A program made the translations under genes and the position numbers. Positions 47,832 to 56,985 of a stretch of 64,000 nt of DNA are shown here, in pieces. The DNA is from Alteromonas profundi (GTDB taxonomy: Bacteria; Pseudomonadota; Gammaproteobacteria; Enterobacterales; Alteromonadaceae), in NCBI RefSeq assembly GCF_010500865.1, contig NZ_JAAAWN010000021.1, positions 1 through 64,000 on the forward strand. Direction: 5' to 3'. The stretch's first letter is position 1; each line of letters starts with the position of its first letter. Under the pieces are notes generated by a model, which saw only the letters and a program-made list of their open reading frames with translations, did no database searches and had not been told where the DNA came from.

Positions 47832-49697
47832 ATGAAAGCTATAACATATCGGCTTGTAATGATCTTGATACTGTTTACCAGCGTCAGTTCATTCGCCGCC
47901 AACGCAGATCCTAGGGCCGAGTATATTCGCGCCAATTACACTAAGTTTGAGTATGAAATTCCGATGCGCGATGGCGTAACGCTATTCACCTCTGTGTATG
48001 CCCCAAACGATCACAGCCAAGCTTATCCTATGATGTTTCAACGTACCCCCTATCGGGTTGCGCCATATGGAGCGAACAAATACAAAACCCGCTTAGGCCC
48101 CAGCGAGTCGTTTGAAAAAGAAGGTTTCATTTTTGTGTTTCAAGACGTGCGCGGTAAGTTCATGTCAGAAGGCGAATTTGTGAACATGCGACCGCAAGAC
48201 GCTTACAAGCGAGGGGGCTCTGCCACTGACGATGCAACAGATACGTATGACACTATCGATTGGTTGATAAAAAATATCGACAATAATAACGGCAAAGTAG
48301 GCATGTGGGGTACGTCATACCCTGGGTATTACACATCAGTGGGGGCAATTAACAGCCACCCTGCGTTAACAGCCATTTCCCCGCAAGCCCCTATTGCCGA
48401 TTGGTTTTTCGATGATTTCCACCGCAATGGAGCGTTTGTAACGCCAATGGCCTTCATTTTCTTCGACACCTTTGACAAACAACGTGACGGCGAGTTTGCG
48501 TATTGGCCGAATGGTATGGACCAAGTCACGCCCGATGGCTATCAATTTTTTAAAGACTTAGGTCCTCTAAGCAATGTGAATAAAAATTATTTCAATGGAG
48601 AGCGCCCTTTTTGGAATGAAGTTATCGCCCATCCCAACTATGACGACTACTGGAAGTCTCGTGACGTATTACAACACCTTACAAATACTAAACCTGCGAC
48701 CCTCGTTGTAGGCGGCTGGTACGATACAGAGGACCTTTACGGCCCCTTGTACACCTACCAAACCATGTCACATAAAAACCAAAAGTCCCATATTAAACTG
48801 GTTATGGGTCCGTGGTCACATGGGCAATGGAATAGCACTAAAGGAGGCGCAAGTTTAGGAGAAGCTAATTTTGGTTTTGATACCAGCGCATGGTTCCAAA
48901 AAGAGGTGTTATTACCGTTTTTCAAGCAGCACTTAAAAGGTGAAGGACAAACATCGCTTGCTACCGCAACCATGTTCGAAACAGGTAGCAATCGTTGGAG
49001 AACCTTTGATAGCTGGCCACCAAAAACAGGCAATGCGAAAACACTGTACTTGTCGAATAATGAAGGCTTAACGCCACAAAATAATGCTACTGGTAAAAGT
49101 GAATATATCAGTGATCCGAACAAACCCGTACCTCACTCGGCCAAAGTTAGCCGCGGATGGGATAAGCCCTATATGGTGGAAGATCAACGCTTCGCTGCTC
49201 GTCGACCAGACGTACTTGTATTTGAGACCGATGTATTGGAAGAAGACCTAACCATAGCAGGCGCCATCGACCTTGACCTATGGTTTTCTACCAATAAAAC
49301 CGCCGCGGATATTGTAGTTAAACTAGTAGACGTTTTTCCGGGGAAAGATGAAAACACCAATAAAGTAGATAGCGCCACGGGTAATAGACACGAATTAGTA
49401 AGATGGAGCGTGATTCGAGGTCGTTTTCGGGAAAGTATGAGCACCCCTATTCCCTTTGTGGCGAATCAGCCCACCCCGGTGAAATTCGATTTATACGATG
49501 TGCTTCATACCTTTAAACGCGGCCATAAACTGCAAATACAAATTCAAAGTAGTATGTTTCCGTTTATTGATATTAATCCCCAAAACTATGTTGAAAATAT
49601 CTTTAACGCTGAGCAAGAAGATTTTGTAAAAGCAATGCATACTATTTATCACAATACTGAATATCCCAGTGCTATTCACTTTCAAACAATAGAATAA
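47832..49697 (+). CDS. Exported CocE/NonD family hydrolase (S15-like)
   Basis: 621 residues with a signal peptide (VMILILFTSVSSFAANA). The N-terminal alpha/beta hydrolase core contains RDGVTLFTSVYAP, FQDVRGKFMSEGEF and the nucleophile Ser in GMWGTSYPGYY. Acid and His lie in VVGGWYDTED and MGPWSHGQW. The C-terminal jelly-roll (from about residue 430) has DVLVFETDVLEEDL, typical of X-Pro dipeptidyl peptidase C-terminal domains. Relatives hydrolyse acyl esters, cephalosporin esters or glutaryl amides. Here it would act in the periplasm. Its neighbours are an NHL propeller and an M1 peptidase, so peptide substrates are possible. Confidence 0.9.
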   Translation: MKAITYRLVMILILFTSVSSFAANADPRAEYIRANYTKFEYEIPMRDGVTLFTSVYAPNDHSQAYPMMFQRTPYRVAPYGANKYKTRLGPSESFEKEGFIFVFQDVRGKFMSEGEFVNMRPQDAYKRGGSATDDATDTYDTIDWLIKNIDNNNGKVGMWGTSYPGYYTSVGAINSHPALTAISPQAPIADWFFDDFHRNGAFVTPMAFIFFDTFDKQRDGEFAYWPNGMDQVTPDGYQFFKDLGPLSNVNKNYFNGERPFWNEVIAHPNYDDYWKSRDVLQHLTNTKPATLVVGGWYDTEDLYGPLYTYQTMSHKNQKSHIKLVMGPWSHGQWNSTKGGASLGEANFGFDTSAWFQKEVLLPFFKQHLKGEGQTSLATATMFETGSNRWRTFDSWPPKTGNAKTLYLSNNEGLTPQNNATGKSEYISDPNKPVPHSAKVSRGWDKPYMVEDQRFAARRPDVLVFETDVLEEDLTIAGAIDLDLWFSTNKTAADIVVKLVDVFPGKDENTNKVDSATGNRHELVRWSVIRGRFRESMSTPIPFVANQPTPVKFDLYDVLHTFKRGHKLQIQIQSSMFPFIDINPQNYVENIFNAEQEDFVKAMHTIYHNTEYPSAIHFQTIE

Positions 49698-49834
49698 ACA
49701 GCTAATCCATTTATAGAGTTTGAGCGCTTAGCGGCGCTTAGACCCTATAATTACCCTTTTCCACCGAGGTTAATAGACATTCTCCCGGTGCTTAAGTTAA
49801 TTAGCAATAAACAATACAAAAATGGAAAACACGA

Positions 49835-51565
49835 ATGAAACGTAAAGCACTTACTCTTGCCTGTGCCAGCACCCTTGTTTACGGCTGCGCCACGTCTTCG
49901 CCTACTCCTAACGACCAAACCGTAAAACCGCAGGAGTTATCTACCCCATATACACTTAAAACCGGTGGAGAGATATCTCCGCGCCAAAAAGATATTACTG
50001 TTGATAAAGCCATCCTGTCTTTTTCCTTCGACTTCGACAAGGAGATATTACACGGTGATACAAAGTTAACCCTGCATGCTCCCGCGCCTCAAAAGGAAGT
50101 TTCGGTTGATTTAGATACTCGCTTTGAAATAGAAGACGTATGGCTAAACGGCAATAAATTAGCGAAAAGCGATTACACAAACACCTATGGCGAGCTTATC
50201 ATTGCGCCAAGCGCAACGATAAGCTTTCCAGCACAACTTAGAGTGGTGTATTCAGGGCATCCTCGCACACCAATAAAAGCCCCGTGGGATGGTGGTGTAA
50301 TGTGGGAAAAAACATCGGATGGTTCACCTTGGCTTGCAACCGCAGTGCAAGGAGAAGGCTGTGACCTATTCTGGCCTTGTATTGACCAACCTTTTGGCGA
50401 GCCCAAGGAAACAGAATTATTTGTATCAGTTCCAAAGCCCTTAGTAGCGGCAACCAATGGCGTACTTATCGATATAAAAGAGCAAGGCGAAGAACGTACC
50501 TATCATTGGAAAACCAAATCGGTACATAACACTTACGGAATAGCGCTAAATATTGCGCCTTATGAGCAGCTTAGCGAAGAGTTTACCAGTATATACGGAA
50601 ATACTTTTCCATTAACCTACTACCACCTGCCAGAAAATGAAGACAAGGCGAAAGCGCTATTTGCAGAACTGCCTGATATGATCACTTTCTTTGAACGCAT
50701 GATAGGGCCCTATCCTTTTGCCGAGGAAAAAGTAGGAATAGTGCAGACGCCACATCTAGGTATGGAGCACCAAACCATTAACGCCTATGGTAACCAATAC
50801 CGCAAGGACGACGGTGGTTACGACTGGCTTATGCAACACGAATTTGCTCACGAATGGTTTGGCAACCAACTTACCAACGATAACTGGGATCATATGTGGC
50901 TTCACGAAGGGTTTGGTACCTATATGCAGCCCTTATATGCACAATACTTACACGGAAATGAAGCCTATTTTGTGAAGTTAAATGCGCAGCGTAAGGGGTT
51001 GGTTAACGCTCACCCTATCGTTAGCAATAAGCTCATGTCGGAAGAAGACGTGTATGAAAAAGGCCCCGCAGGCGATATTTATGCAAAAGGAGCCTGGGTA
51101 TTACACACCCTAAGAGGACTGATGGGCGATGACGCATTTTTCCGCTCTGTAACAGAGTTAGTTTACGGCCGCCCCGATCCTAAACCAGGAAACTTTTCTC
51201 CTGTCTTCGCCAATACCCAAGACTTTATCGATATTGTAAATAAAAACAGTGAGCAAAATTTAGATTGGTTCTTCGATGTCTATCTGTATAGCGCAAAATT
51301 ACCGGAACTTTTAGTGAAACGCACCGATACAGCAGTTACATTTAGTTGGAAAACTGAAAATGACTTACCTTTCCCAATGCCTTTAGAAGTAAGTATTAAT
51401 GGCAAGGTAGTAACCTTAGATATGCAAAATAACGCAACAGTTGAAGTAACTAAATTTGATACTGTTATGGCCGATCCAAACAGTAAAATACTGCGCTATG
51501 AGCAACGCTATGAAGATTTTAAAGCCTATAGAGCAGCAAAAGCTAAGAGGACGTCACAACAGTAA
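49835..51565 (+). CDS. M1 family zinc aminopeptidase, lipoprotein
   Basis: 576 residues with lipobox VYGC at the N-terminus. The N-terminal saddle domain leads into the catalytic domain: the exopeptidase motif is GMEHQT instead of the classical GAMEN, a variant I recall in bacterial lipoprotein relatives. The zinc site is HEFAHEWFGN with the third ligand Glu in WLHEGFGTYM. A C-terminal helical domain (ending KAYRAAKAK) is short compared with PepN (870 residues). It should cleave N-terminal residues from peptides in the envelope. It lies 137 bases after the CocE-type gene on the same strand; a separate promoter is possible. Confidence 0.92.
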   Translation: MKRKALTLACASTLVYGCATSSPTPNDQTVKPQELSTPYTLKTGGEISPRQKDITVDKAILSFSFDFDKEILHGDTKLTLHAPAPQKEVSVDLDTRFEIEDVWLNGNKLAKSDYTNTYGELIIAPSATISFPAQLRVVYSGHPRTPIKAPWDGGVMWEKTSDGSPWLATAVQGEGCDLFWPCIDQPFGEPKETELFVSVPKPLVAATNGVLIDIKEQGEERTYHWKTKSVHNTYGIALNIAPYEQLSEEFTSIYGNTFPLTYYHLPENEDKAKALFAELPDMITFFERMIGPYPFAEEKVGIVQTPHLGMEHQTINAYGNQYRKDDGGYDWLMQHEFAHEWFGNQLTNDNWDHMWLHEGFGTYMQPLYAQYLHGNEAYFVKLNAQRKGLVNAHPIVSNKLMSEEDVYEKGPAGDIYAKGAWVLHTLRGLMGDDAFFRSVTELVYGRPDPKPGNFSPVFANTQDFIDIVNKNSEQNLDWFFDVYLYSAKLPELLVKRTDTAVTFSWKTENDLPFPMPLEVSINGKVVTLDMQNNATVEVTKFDTVMADPNSKILRYEQRYEDFKAYRAAKAKRTSQQ

Positions 51566-52194
51566 TATTAAGGTAGGCGTTGGCATCATCACAGCTCTAT
51601 CGAGCGGGATGCCGACGTCACTCTTTTCCTACATGGCTTATTGCCGCGAACTAATAGATGCCCAATGCCAAAGTGGGCATTTTCTGCCAGTATACCGCTT
51701 AAAAATTGTATCGGATCTTTTACTACTTTATGGCGGCAGATCTGCCCCAAGAAAGCGCACAAAACACCTAGTTACCCCCGAAAATTGACACCTTCTGTCA
51801 ACATCAATCAATAAAGATACAACAAGACTATCAACACCAGAGTCCTATGCTCGAACAAGATGAACAAGGCACTACACCGAGAGGGATTTAGTCAGTGAGG
51901 GAAAGAAGAGCGCAGCTAAAAAATGGCGGTGCAAAAGCAATTGTCAGTCTTCTGCATCCAGCGCGCATCGACACGAAAATGTGACTCCTTTGCTATCCGC
52001 TGATGAGGTGAGAACACTCACCTACTGCGTAAAATCTATGTGAGTTGTAGTATTTTCCAGCCTGCACGGGGGGCACCTTCGCGAACAAAATGTTACACAT
52101 GCTTAGGTTGTATAGTGAGCGGTTTAGACGGTTAACGCGTAGAGATTTAGGCAATACGGAAATAATCTCTAAAGACCATTGAGGGTTAACCGTA
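51566..52194. other. Intergenic region upstream of topoisomerase IB
   Basis: About 630 bases without a convincing gene. The frames that cross it overlap the peptidase or topoisomerase genes in the wrong phase and have no family resemblance. The last 67 bases hold a nested inverted repeat described separately. I see no clear terminator for the peptidase gene. Confidence 0.5.
52128..52193 (+). promoter_or_regulatory. Nested hairpin covering the topoisomerase IB ribosome-binding region
   Basis: ACGGTTAAC (52128-52136) pairs with GTTAACCGT (52185-52193), and inside it AGAGATT (52141-52147) pairs with AATCTCT (52164-52170). The outer 3' arm ends one base before the ATG at 52195, and the only purine-rich ribosome-binding candidate, GAGGG (52181-52185), sits just inside it. 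Folding should limit translation initiation. Confidence 0.5.
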
Positions 52195-53262
52195 ATGCGT
52201 ACAAATTTAGATGAGTCGGAGGAAGTAGACCTGCAACCCAATACAGATAAAGTATATAAAAGACAACCACACCTTACTATTAAGCGCGTTCGATGTGGTA
52301 AGCAGGGCACGTACTATCGGTACTCTTCGGGTAAAAAAGTTACCGGCCAGCGCGTACTAAGGCGTATAGAGAGGTTGGTCATTCCGCCGAATTGGCGAGA
52401 GGTTTACATTAGCAAAGATCCTAGCGAAAGCGTTCAGGCTATTGGTGTTGACGCGAAAGGACGTCGCCAATATTTATACCATGAAAAATGGCATAAGCAG
52501 CAACAGGCGGAAAAGTTTGCAAAGTTAGCCCACTTTGGGAAAAACATTGCACAATTTCGTGGTCGGTGTAAGCGTTTATTGGACGCTAATATTTGGAACA
52601 AAGATCGAGCTTGTGCCCTCGCGTGTCTACTTCTAGACCATACTGGCGTACGCATAGGAAACCCACAATACAGTAAGCAAAATGATACCTATGGACTTAC
52701 CACGTTGCGACGCAAACATGTTCAAAAAGCCTCTGATAAATATGTCGAATTACGGTATGCAGGTAAGCACCACAAAACCAGAATCATCCACATCGATGAC
52801 CCCATGCTCGCGTCATTAGTGTGCGAATGTGCCGAGTCACAAGGGTATACTCTGTTTAGGTACCAGCTCGATGATAAAACATGGCAAGACATAACCAGTG
52901 ACGACGTTAATGAATTCATTCACCTACATATGGGCAACGAATTTTCTTGCAAAGATTTTCGTACATGGGCAGGCAGCCGTTACGCCGTTGATAGTTTGAT
53001 TGACGTTGGTGAAAAGGTTACTCAAGGGCGTAATAGAAAGTGGGCAACAACCCTTAGTAAACACGTTGCAAAATTGCTTGGAAACACCCCGAGTGTATGT
53101 AAAGCCTATTACATACACCCAAATATATTCAAGTACGTAGAGAACACCACTCAGCGTACAAGACTTTTAGAAAACGTTGTTCAGATACATGCACGCAACG
53201 ACACTTCGGATAACCACACGCGTTATGTCGAAAAGCTTCTAATGACAATAATAGAAAGCTGA
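52195..53262 (+). CDS. DNA topoisomerase IB (poxvirus-like)
   Basis: 355 residues, close to the usual length of bacterial TopIB. The N-terminal domain has RIERLVIPPNWREVYI and the DAKGRRQYLYHEKW motif. The catalytic domain has ALACLLLDHTGVRIGNPQYS (catalytic Arg in RIGN), the GKHHKTRI beta hairpin with the general-acid Lys, FSCKDFRTWAG, and the active Tyr in KAYYIHP (the Tyr just before Ile-His-Pro). The enzyme nicks one strand and relaxes supercoils through a 3'-phosphotyrosine bond. It is a non-essential, patchily distributed gene in bacteria. The start codon lies at the base of a nested hairpin. Confidence 0.93.
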   Translation: MRTNLDESEEVDLQPNTDKVYKRQPHLTIKRVRCGKQGTYYRYSSGKKVTGQRVLRRIERLVIPPNWREVYISKDPSESVQAIGVDAKGRRQYLYHEKWHKQQQAEKFAKLAHFGKNIAQFRGRCKRLLDANIWNKDRACALACLLLDHTGVRIGNPQYSKQNDTYGLTTLRRKHVQKASDKYVELRYAGKHHKTRIIHIDDPMLASLVCECAESQGYTLFRYQLDDKTWQDITSDDVNEFIHLHMGNEFSCKDFRTWAGSRYAVDSLIDVGEKVTQGRNRKWATTLSKHVAKLLGNTPSVCKAYYIHPNIFKYVENTTQRTRLLENVVQIHARNDTSDNHTRYVEKLLMTIIES

Positions 53263-53361
53263 ATTTTCTGTTAATTTGTGTGGCAACGCGCAAAAACGTA
53301 TACGGAAAGCACGTTCACGATAGACGCTTTTTATTCAATCCACTAGAGTGTTAAGCAAAGC

Positions 53362-54714
53362 TTATACGCTGGCACTGCGTTGCGTCGAGCTATGAGTCTT
53401 ATTGCGTTGTCCTGTGTTACCTTTTCCTGCAGACTTACTGTGTGCTCTTCGGCGAGCAGAACGCCCAGCGTCGTGACGACGATCGTTGCCGTTGCGCTCA
53501 GCAGATGCGCTATTCATTGGCTTGGGCTTCTTTGGTTTCTTTGCTTTTTTAGGCGCCGATAGAGTTGTTTCTGGCACTTTTACCTGAGGTTCAAACCCCT
53601 CCATAATCTCGCGTGGCAACAGGCGCTGAATAAGGGTTTCAATATCTTTTAACTGCTGTAATTCTTCAAGACAAACAAATGACCACGCTTGGCCACTCGA
53701 CCCAGCTCGCCCAGTTCTTCCGATACGGTGAACATAGTCGGCGGCGGTGTTAGGCAAATCAAAGTTAATTACCACGGGTAATTCACTAATATCGATTCCC
53801 CGTGCGGCAATATCGGTCGCAACTAAAACATCAATTTGGCCATTCTTAAACTCTGATAATGCTTTGGTTCTAGCACCTTGACTTTTATTCCCGTGAATAG
53901 CCGCACTCGGTATACGCGCCTTACTCAGCTTTTCCGCTATCCGGTTGGCACCATGTTTGGTTCTGCTGAAAACTAAAACCTGTTTCCACTTATTTTGTTT
54001 GATCAGGCAGATTAACCCAGTGGTTTTTTTCGACTTATCGATAGGCACTAACCGTTGCTCTATTTTTTCTACCGTAGTATTGGCAGGCGCAGTAGAAACT
54101 TTAACCGCGTCTATAGTAATAGATTGCGCTAAGGTTGTAATTTCTGGTGAGAAAGTCGCAGAAAATAGCAATGTCTGACGCTTTGTTGGAAGCAACTTCA
54201 AAATACGCTTAATGTCGTGAATAAAGCCCATATCAAGCATACGGTCGGCTTCATCAAGCACTAACATTTCAAGCTCGTTAAACTTCACTGCGTTTTGCTG
54301 ATATAAATCGAGTAACCGGCCAGGCGTTGCAATCAGTACATCCACCCCTGAACGCAGCGCTTTCATTTGTGGGTTAATTCCAACACCACCAAACACCACT
54401 GCGGTTTTGAGGGGCAAAAATTCACTAAATGAACGCACATTGTCTTCCACCTGTGCAGCTAGCTCTCGCGTAGGCGTGAGTATTAATGCTCTGATACTGT
54501 TTGACGACGCCCTTCGCCCCTCAGATAATTTATGTAGCATAGGTAAAGAAAAACCTGCCGTTTTCCCTGTACCTGTTTGTGCAGCGGCTAAAACATCTTT
54601 TCCTTCAAGTACCAGTGGGATCGCTTTCTCCTGGATGGGAGATGGCGATGTATAGCCCTGTTTTTCAATAGCTTGTAAAAGCGGGGCTGATAATCCCAAC
54701 TTAGTAAATGGCAT
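53362..54714 (-). CDS. rhlE: DEAD-box ATP-dependent RNA helicase, RhlE type
   Basis: 450 residues. Q motif ([14 protein letters not shown]), motif [13 protein letters not shown], Ia [58 protein letters not shown] and [14 protein letters not shown] are all intact. The C-terminal 70 residues are basic and rich in Lys, Arg and Ser ([24 protein letters not shown]), as in RhlE, and would bind RNA. It probably helps ribosome assembly or cold-shock RNA handling. CAGGAG precedes the ATG. A long 5' region follows upstream. Confidence 0.94.
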   Translation of the reverse strand: MPFTKLGLSAPLLQAIEKQGYTSPSPIQEKAIPLVLEGKDVLAAAQTGTGKTAGFSLPMLHKLSEGRRASSNSIRALILTPTRELAAQVEDNVRSFSEFLPLKTAVVFGGVGINPQMKALRSGVDVLIATPGRLLDLYQQNAVKFNELEMLVLDEADRMLDMGFIHDIKRILKLLPTKRQTLLFSATFSPEITTLAQSITIDAVKVSTAPANTTVEKIEQRLVPIDKSKKTTGLICLIKQNKWKQVLVFSRTKHGANRIAEKLSKARIPSAAIHGNKSQGARTKALSEFKNGQIDVLVATDIAARGIDISELPVVINFDLPNTAADYVHRIGRTGRAGSSGQAWSFVCLEELQQLKDIETLIQRLLPREIMEGFEPQVKVPETTLSAPKKAKKPKKPKPMNSASAERNGNDRRHDAGRSARRRAHSKSAGKGNTGQRNKTHSSTQRSASV

Positions 54715-55040
54715 AGATGACTCCTGAAAAATAAATATGACTATAGGACATAGCCGAATGGCGCTGGAGAGCTATCAGTTTGTAGCAAGCTTAAAACGGT
54801 AAAGGTCAAAATGTGAATCGCGTGAGGGACTGACAAAGAACTAACGGCTGAAGCGTTTATCAAATTTAAATAGTACCAACAAATCTTGCGCGCATATTAC
54901 CACTGTTCCCCTTCTCTCGCCAGCTTATTTTTTAACCAACACTAGCAAAGAACCTGCGCTATTTGTGACGCGGCTTTGTAATCGTGGTGATGAACCCTAT
55001 TATCACTCATCGTTCACGCGTTTTCTTACGCCCAAAATAA

Positions 55041-55064
55041 AACAGGCTTCTTACGAAGCCTGTT
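55041..55064 (-). terminator. Orphan minus-strand terminator
   Basis: AACAGGCTTC (55041-55050) and GAAGCCTGTT (55055-55064) form a perfect 10-base stem with a 4-base loop. On the minus strand TTATTTTGGG follows the last T's of the stem, giving a T-rich tail. No minus-strand gene lies upstream, so the transcript it ends is unknown. Confidence 0.7.
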
Positions 55065-55453
55065 ACTTACTAGGGTACTCAGTGAGTTATGTTGTTTTTA
55101 TTTACTTGAGTTAGTGCTGACTGTGTTATTCGCTGTTTTCGTAACATACCCGTAATACGCTAGGTACCACGGTCAAAGATTATTACCAAAAATACAACCA
55201 AAACACCTTACCAATAAAAGACCCCGCGGCGGCCCGCACACACCTACGCCACCACAGGTGAAAGCAAATTAACTGTTACATGAAAAGTCTCACGAACAAA
55301 CATTAGTGTTTAAGGCAAAAGACGGGGTAAGATGATTTATTTACCGTGCCCTCTGCTAAACCGGTAGACAAAACTTATCAAATGGGAAACCAAAGATCAA
55401 CAACAATCATTACCAATATACAGATAAATGTTAGACCAATACACAAAGACAGG

Positions 55454-55523
55454 TTTATTGGGTAACGCTCTGGGTGTAGAGCTCGCTGCTAATAGGTGTA
55501 ATAAAAAAGACTTACCCAATAAA
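55454..55523 (+). repeat. Long inverted repeat upstream of mscS
   Basis: TTTATTGGGTAA (55454-55465) is perfectly inverted as TTACCCAATAAA (55512-55523). Between them GCTC and GAGC can form a second hairpin (about 55466-55482). This could be the base stem of a branched RNA in the mscS leader, ending 84 bases before the start codon, or a protein-binding dyad. Confidence 0.55.
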
Positions 55524-55607
55524 TAGCTTTACCTTACCCGTCGTAAAGGTTAAAAACCGCCTATTATTAAATTCCATGTTAGTGGATGTTTTGGCGGTAT
55601 CTTAGTT

Positions 55608-56933
55608 ATGAATTTGGATAGCTTTTTCAATTCAATACAACAACAATTTTTGTCGATTGAACGTTTGGTATATAGCGATAGTTTTATGCTACAGGTGGGC
55701 GCAATTTGTTTAATTTACGCCCTAGCATTACTCATTGCCCGCCAAGTAAAGCTTTCCTTTAGCTTTACTAGAAAGCCTCCCGCGGCAGGGTCGCATGCGC
55801 TACATGGGCTTATCTACAAGTTAAGAGGCACGCTATTTCCTGTTTTAACTATAAGTACGCTGAAGCTGATTACTGTGGTCTCCGAACAATTTCAGTTTAA
55901 CGCCTGGTTATTAGAAGTAGCGGTTATCTTAGCTATCATGTTGTTTGTTCATTCGTTAATTCGAAACTTTGTTGAGAACCGCTTGTTTGCAAGCTTCGCT
56001 AGATGGGTTGCCCTTCCCTTGTTATTTCTACACCTAATAGGTGTACTCCCGGTGATTACCGGTGCACTAGAATCTATCTCAATTGCTGTGGGCAATGTAC
56101 AGATTTCCGCCTATGGGGTTACCCGAGTCATTATTTTTGGTGCATTGCTATTTTGGCTTGGGCGGGCGTCTAATAACGTGGGCCAAAATATCATTCGTAA
56201 CCACAATACGTTAGATGTAACGACTAAAGAAGTTTTCGCTAAACTCTTCGAGGTCGCGCTTTTCTGTATTGTTTTTCTCCTACTCCTTAACGTAATGGGA
56301 ATAAACTTAACCGCCCTTGCTGTATTTGGCGGCGCTTTAGGTGTAGGGCTAGGCTTAGGGCTTCAAACTATCGCTTCTAACTTTATCTCTGGCATCATTA
56401 TTCTCCTCGACCGCTCATTAACTGTTGGCGACTACGTTGAATTGGAAGATGGCCAAAAAGGTATCGTACGAGAATTTAAAATGCGCTATGCGGTATTAGA
56501 AACCTACGACGGTAAAGATATCTTAGTGCCTAATGAGAAGTTTATTAGCTCGTTGCTGGTTAACTGGACGCATAAAGATCCTAAGCAACGCTACAGAATA
56601 GATTTTTCGGTGGCATATAAAACTGATATCCGCCAAATGGTAGAAATTATTAAAGACGCAGTAGCACAACATCCTCAAGTGATAAGTGGCGAAAATATTC
56701 CTTTTGAAGAACGCCCCGATTGTGAAATTGATAGCTTCGGCGATTCAGGGGTTAATATGTTTGTAGAGTTCTGGATGGAAGGTGTAGATGACGGTAAAAA
56801 CCGAGTAGGTGGAGATTTGTTACTTACGGTGTTTGAAACCTTGCGCGAACACAATATTGAAATTCCATTTCCTCAGCGTGAAGTACGTGTATTAAATAAA
56901 CAAGAAATGGGTCTATCAAATACTACGCCTTAA
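55608..56933 (+). CDS. MscS-family mechanosensitive channel
   Basis: 441 residues. Four or five hydrophobic helices at the N-terminus precede the pore helix and MscS core: LLLNVMGINLTALAVFGGAL, then VGLGLGLQTIASNFISGIII (the TM3 Gly/Ala packing pattern). The beta domain follows (RSLTVGDYVELEDGQKGIV, ILVPNEKFISS), and the alpha/beta C-terminal domain ends near PFPQREVRVL. It is longer than E. coli MscS (286) because of extra N-terminal helices. The channel would release solutes on hypo-osmotic shock. A long structured leader lies upstream and a hairpin terminator follows. Confidence 0.93.
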   Translation: MNLDSFFNSIQQQFLSIERLVYSDSFMLQVGAICLIYALALLIARQVKLSFSFTRKPPAAGSHALHGLIYKLRGTLFPVLTISTLKLITVVSEQFQFNAWLLEVAVILAIMLFVHSLIRNFVENRLFASFARWVALPLLFLHLIGVLPVITGALESISIAVGNVQISAYGVTRVIIFGALLFWLGRASNNVGQNIIRNHNTLDVTTKEVFAKLFEVALFCIVFLLLLNVMGINLTALAVFGGALGVGLGLGLQTIASNFISGIIILLDRSLTVGDYVELEDGQKGIVREFKMRYAVLETYDGKDILVPNEKFISSLLVNWTHKDPKQRYRIDFSVAYKTDIRQMVEIIKDAVAQHPQVISGENIPFEERPDCEIDSFGDSGVNMFVEFWMEGVDDGKNRVGGDLLLTVFETLREHNIEIPFPQREVRVLNKQEMGLSNTTP

Positions 56934-56945
56934 AGCTGATTAAAA

Positions 56946-56964
56946 AGGGAGCTTAAAGCTCCCT
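56946..56964. terminator. Bidirectional terminator between mscS and katG
   Basis: AGGGAGCTT (56946-56954) and AAGCTCCCT (56956-56964) form a strong stem; the central bases open to make the loop. A TTTTTAA tract follows on the minus strand, and TATAAG on the plus strand, so it serves katG best and mscS more weakly. Confidence 0.75.
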
Positions 56965-56985
56965 TATAAGTCACACTTGAACAGG

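Larger units (their letters stand above)
54715..55607. other. Long intergenic region with structured elements
   Basis: About 890 bases between the rhlE and mscS starts, which are divergent. I find no protein-coding gene and no tRNA. It holds a minus-strand terminator at 55041-55064 with no gene behind it, and a 12-base inverted repeat at 55454-55523 close to the mscS start. A small RNA gene on the minus strand between them is possible. Confidence 0.55.

Noticed and set aside
51456..51788. Plus-strand open frame spanning the end of the M1 peptidase
   Set aside because: Its first third is the peptidase in the wrong frame, and the rest shows no recognisable pattern.
54715..55607. Search for tRNA or 6S-like RNA in the large rhlE-mscS gap
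   Set aside because: No cloverleaf or 6S-type arrangement could be built; only the orphan terminator and the inverted repeat are supportable.
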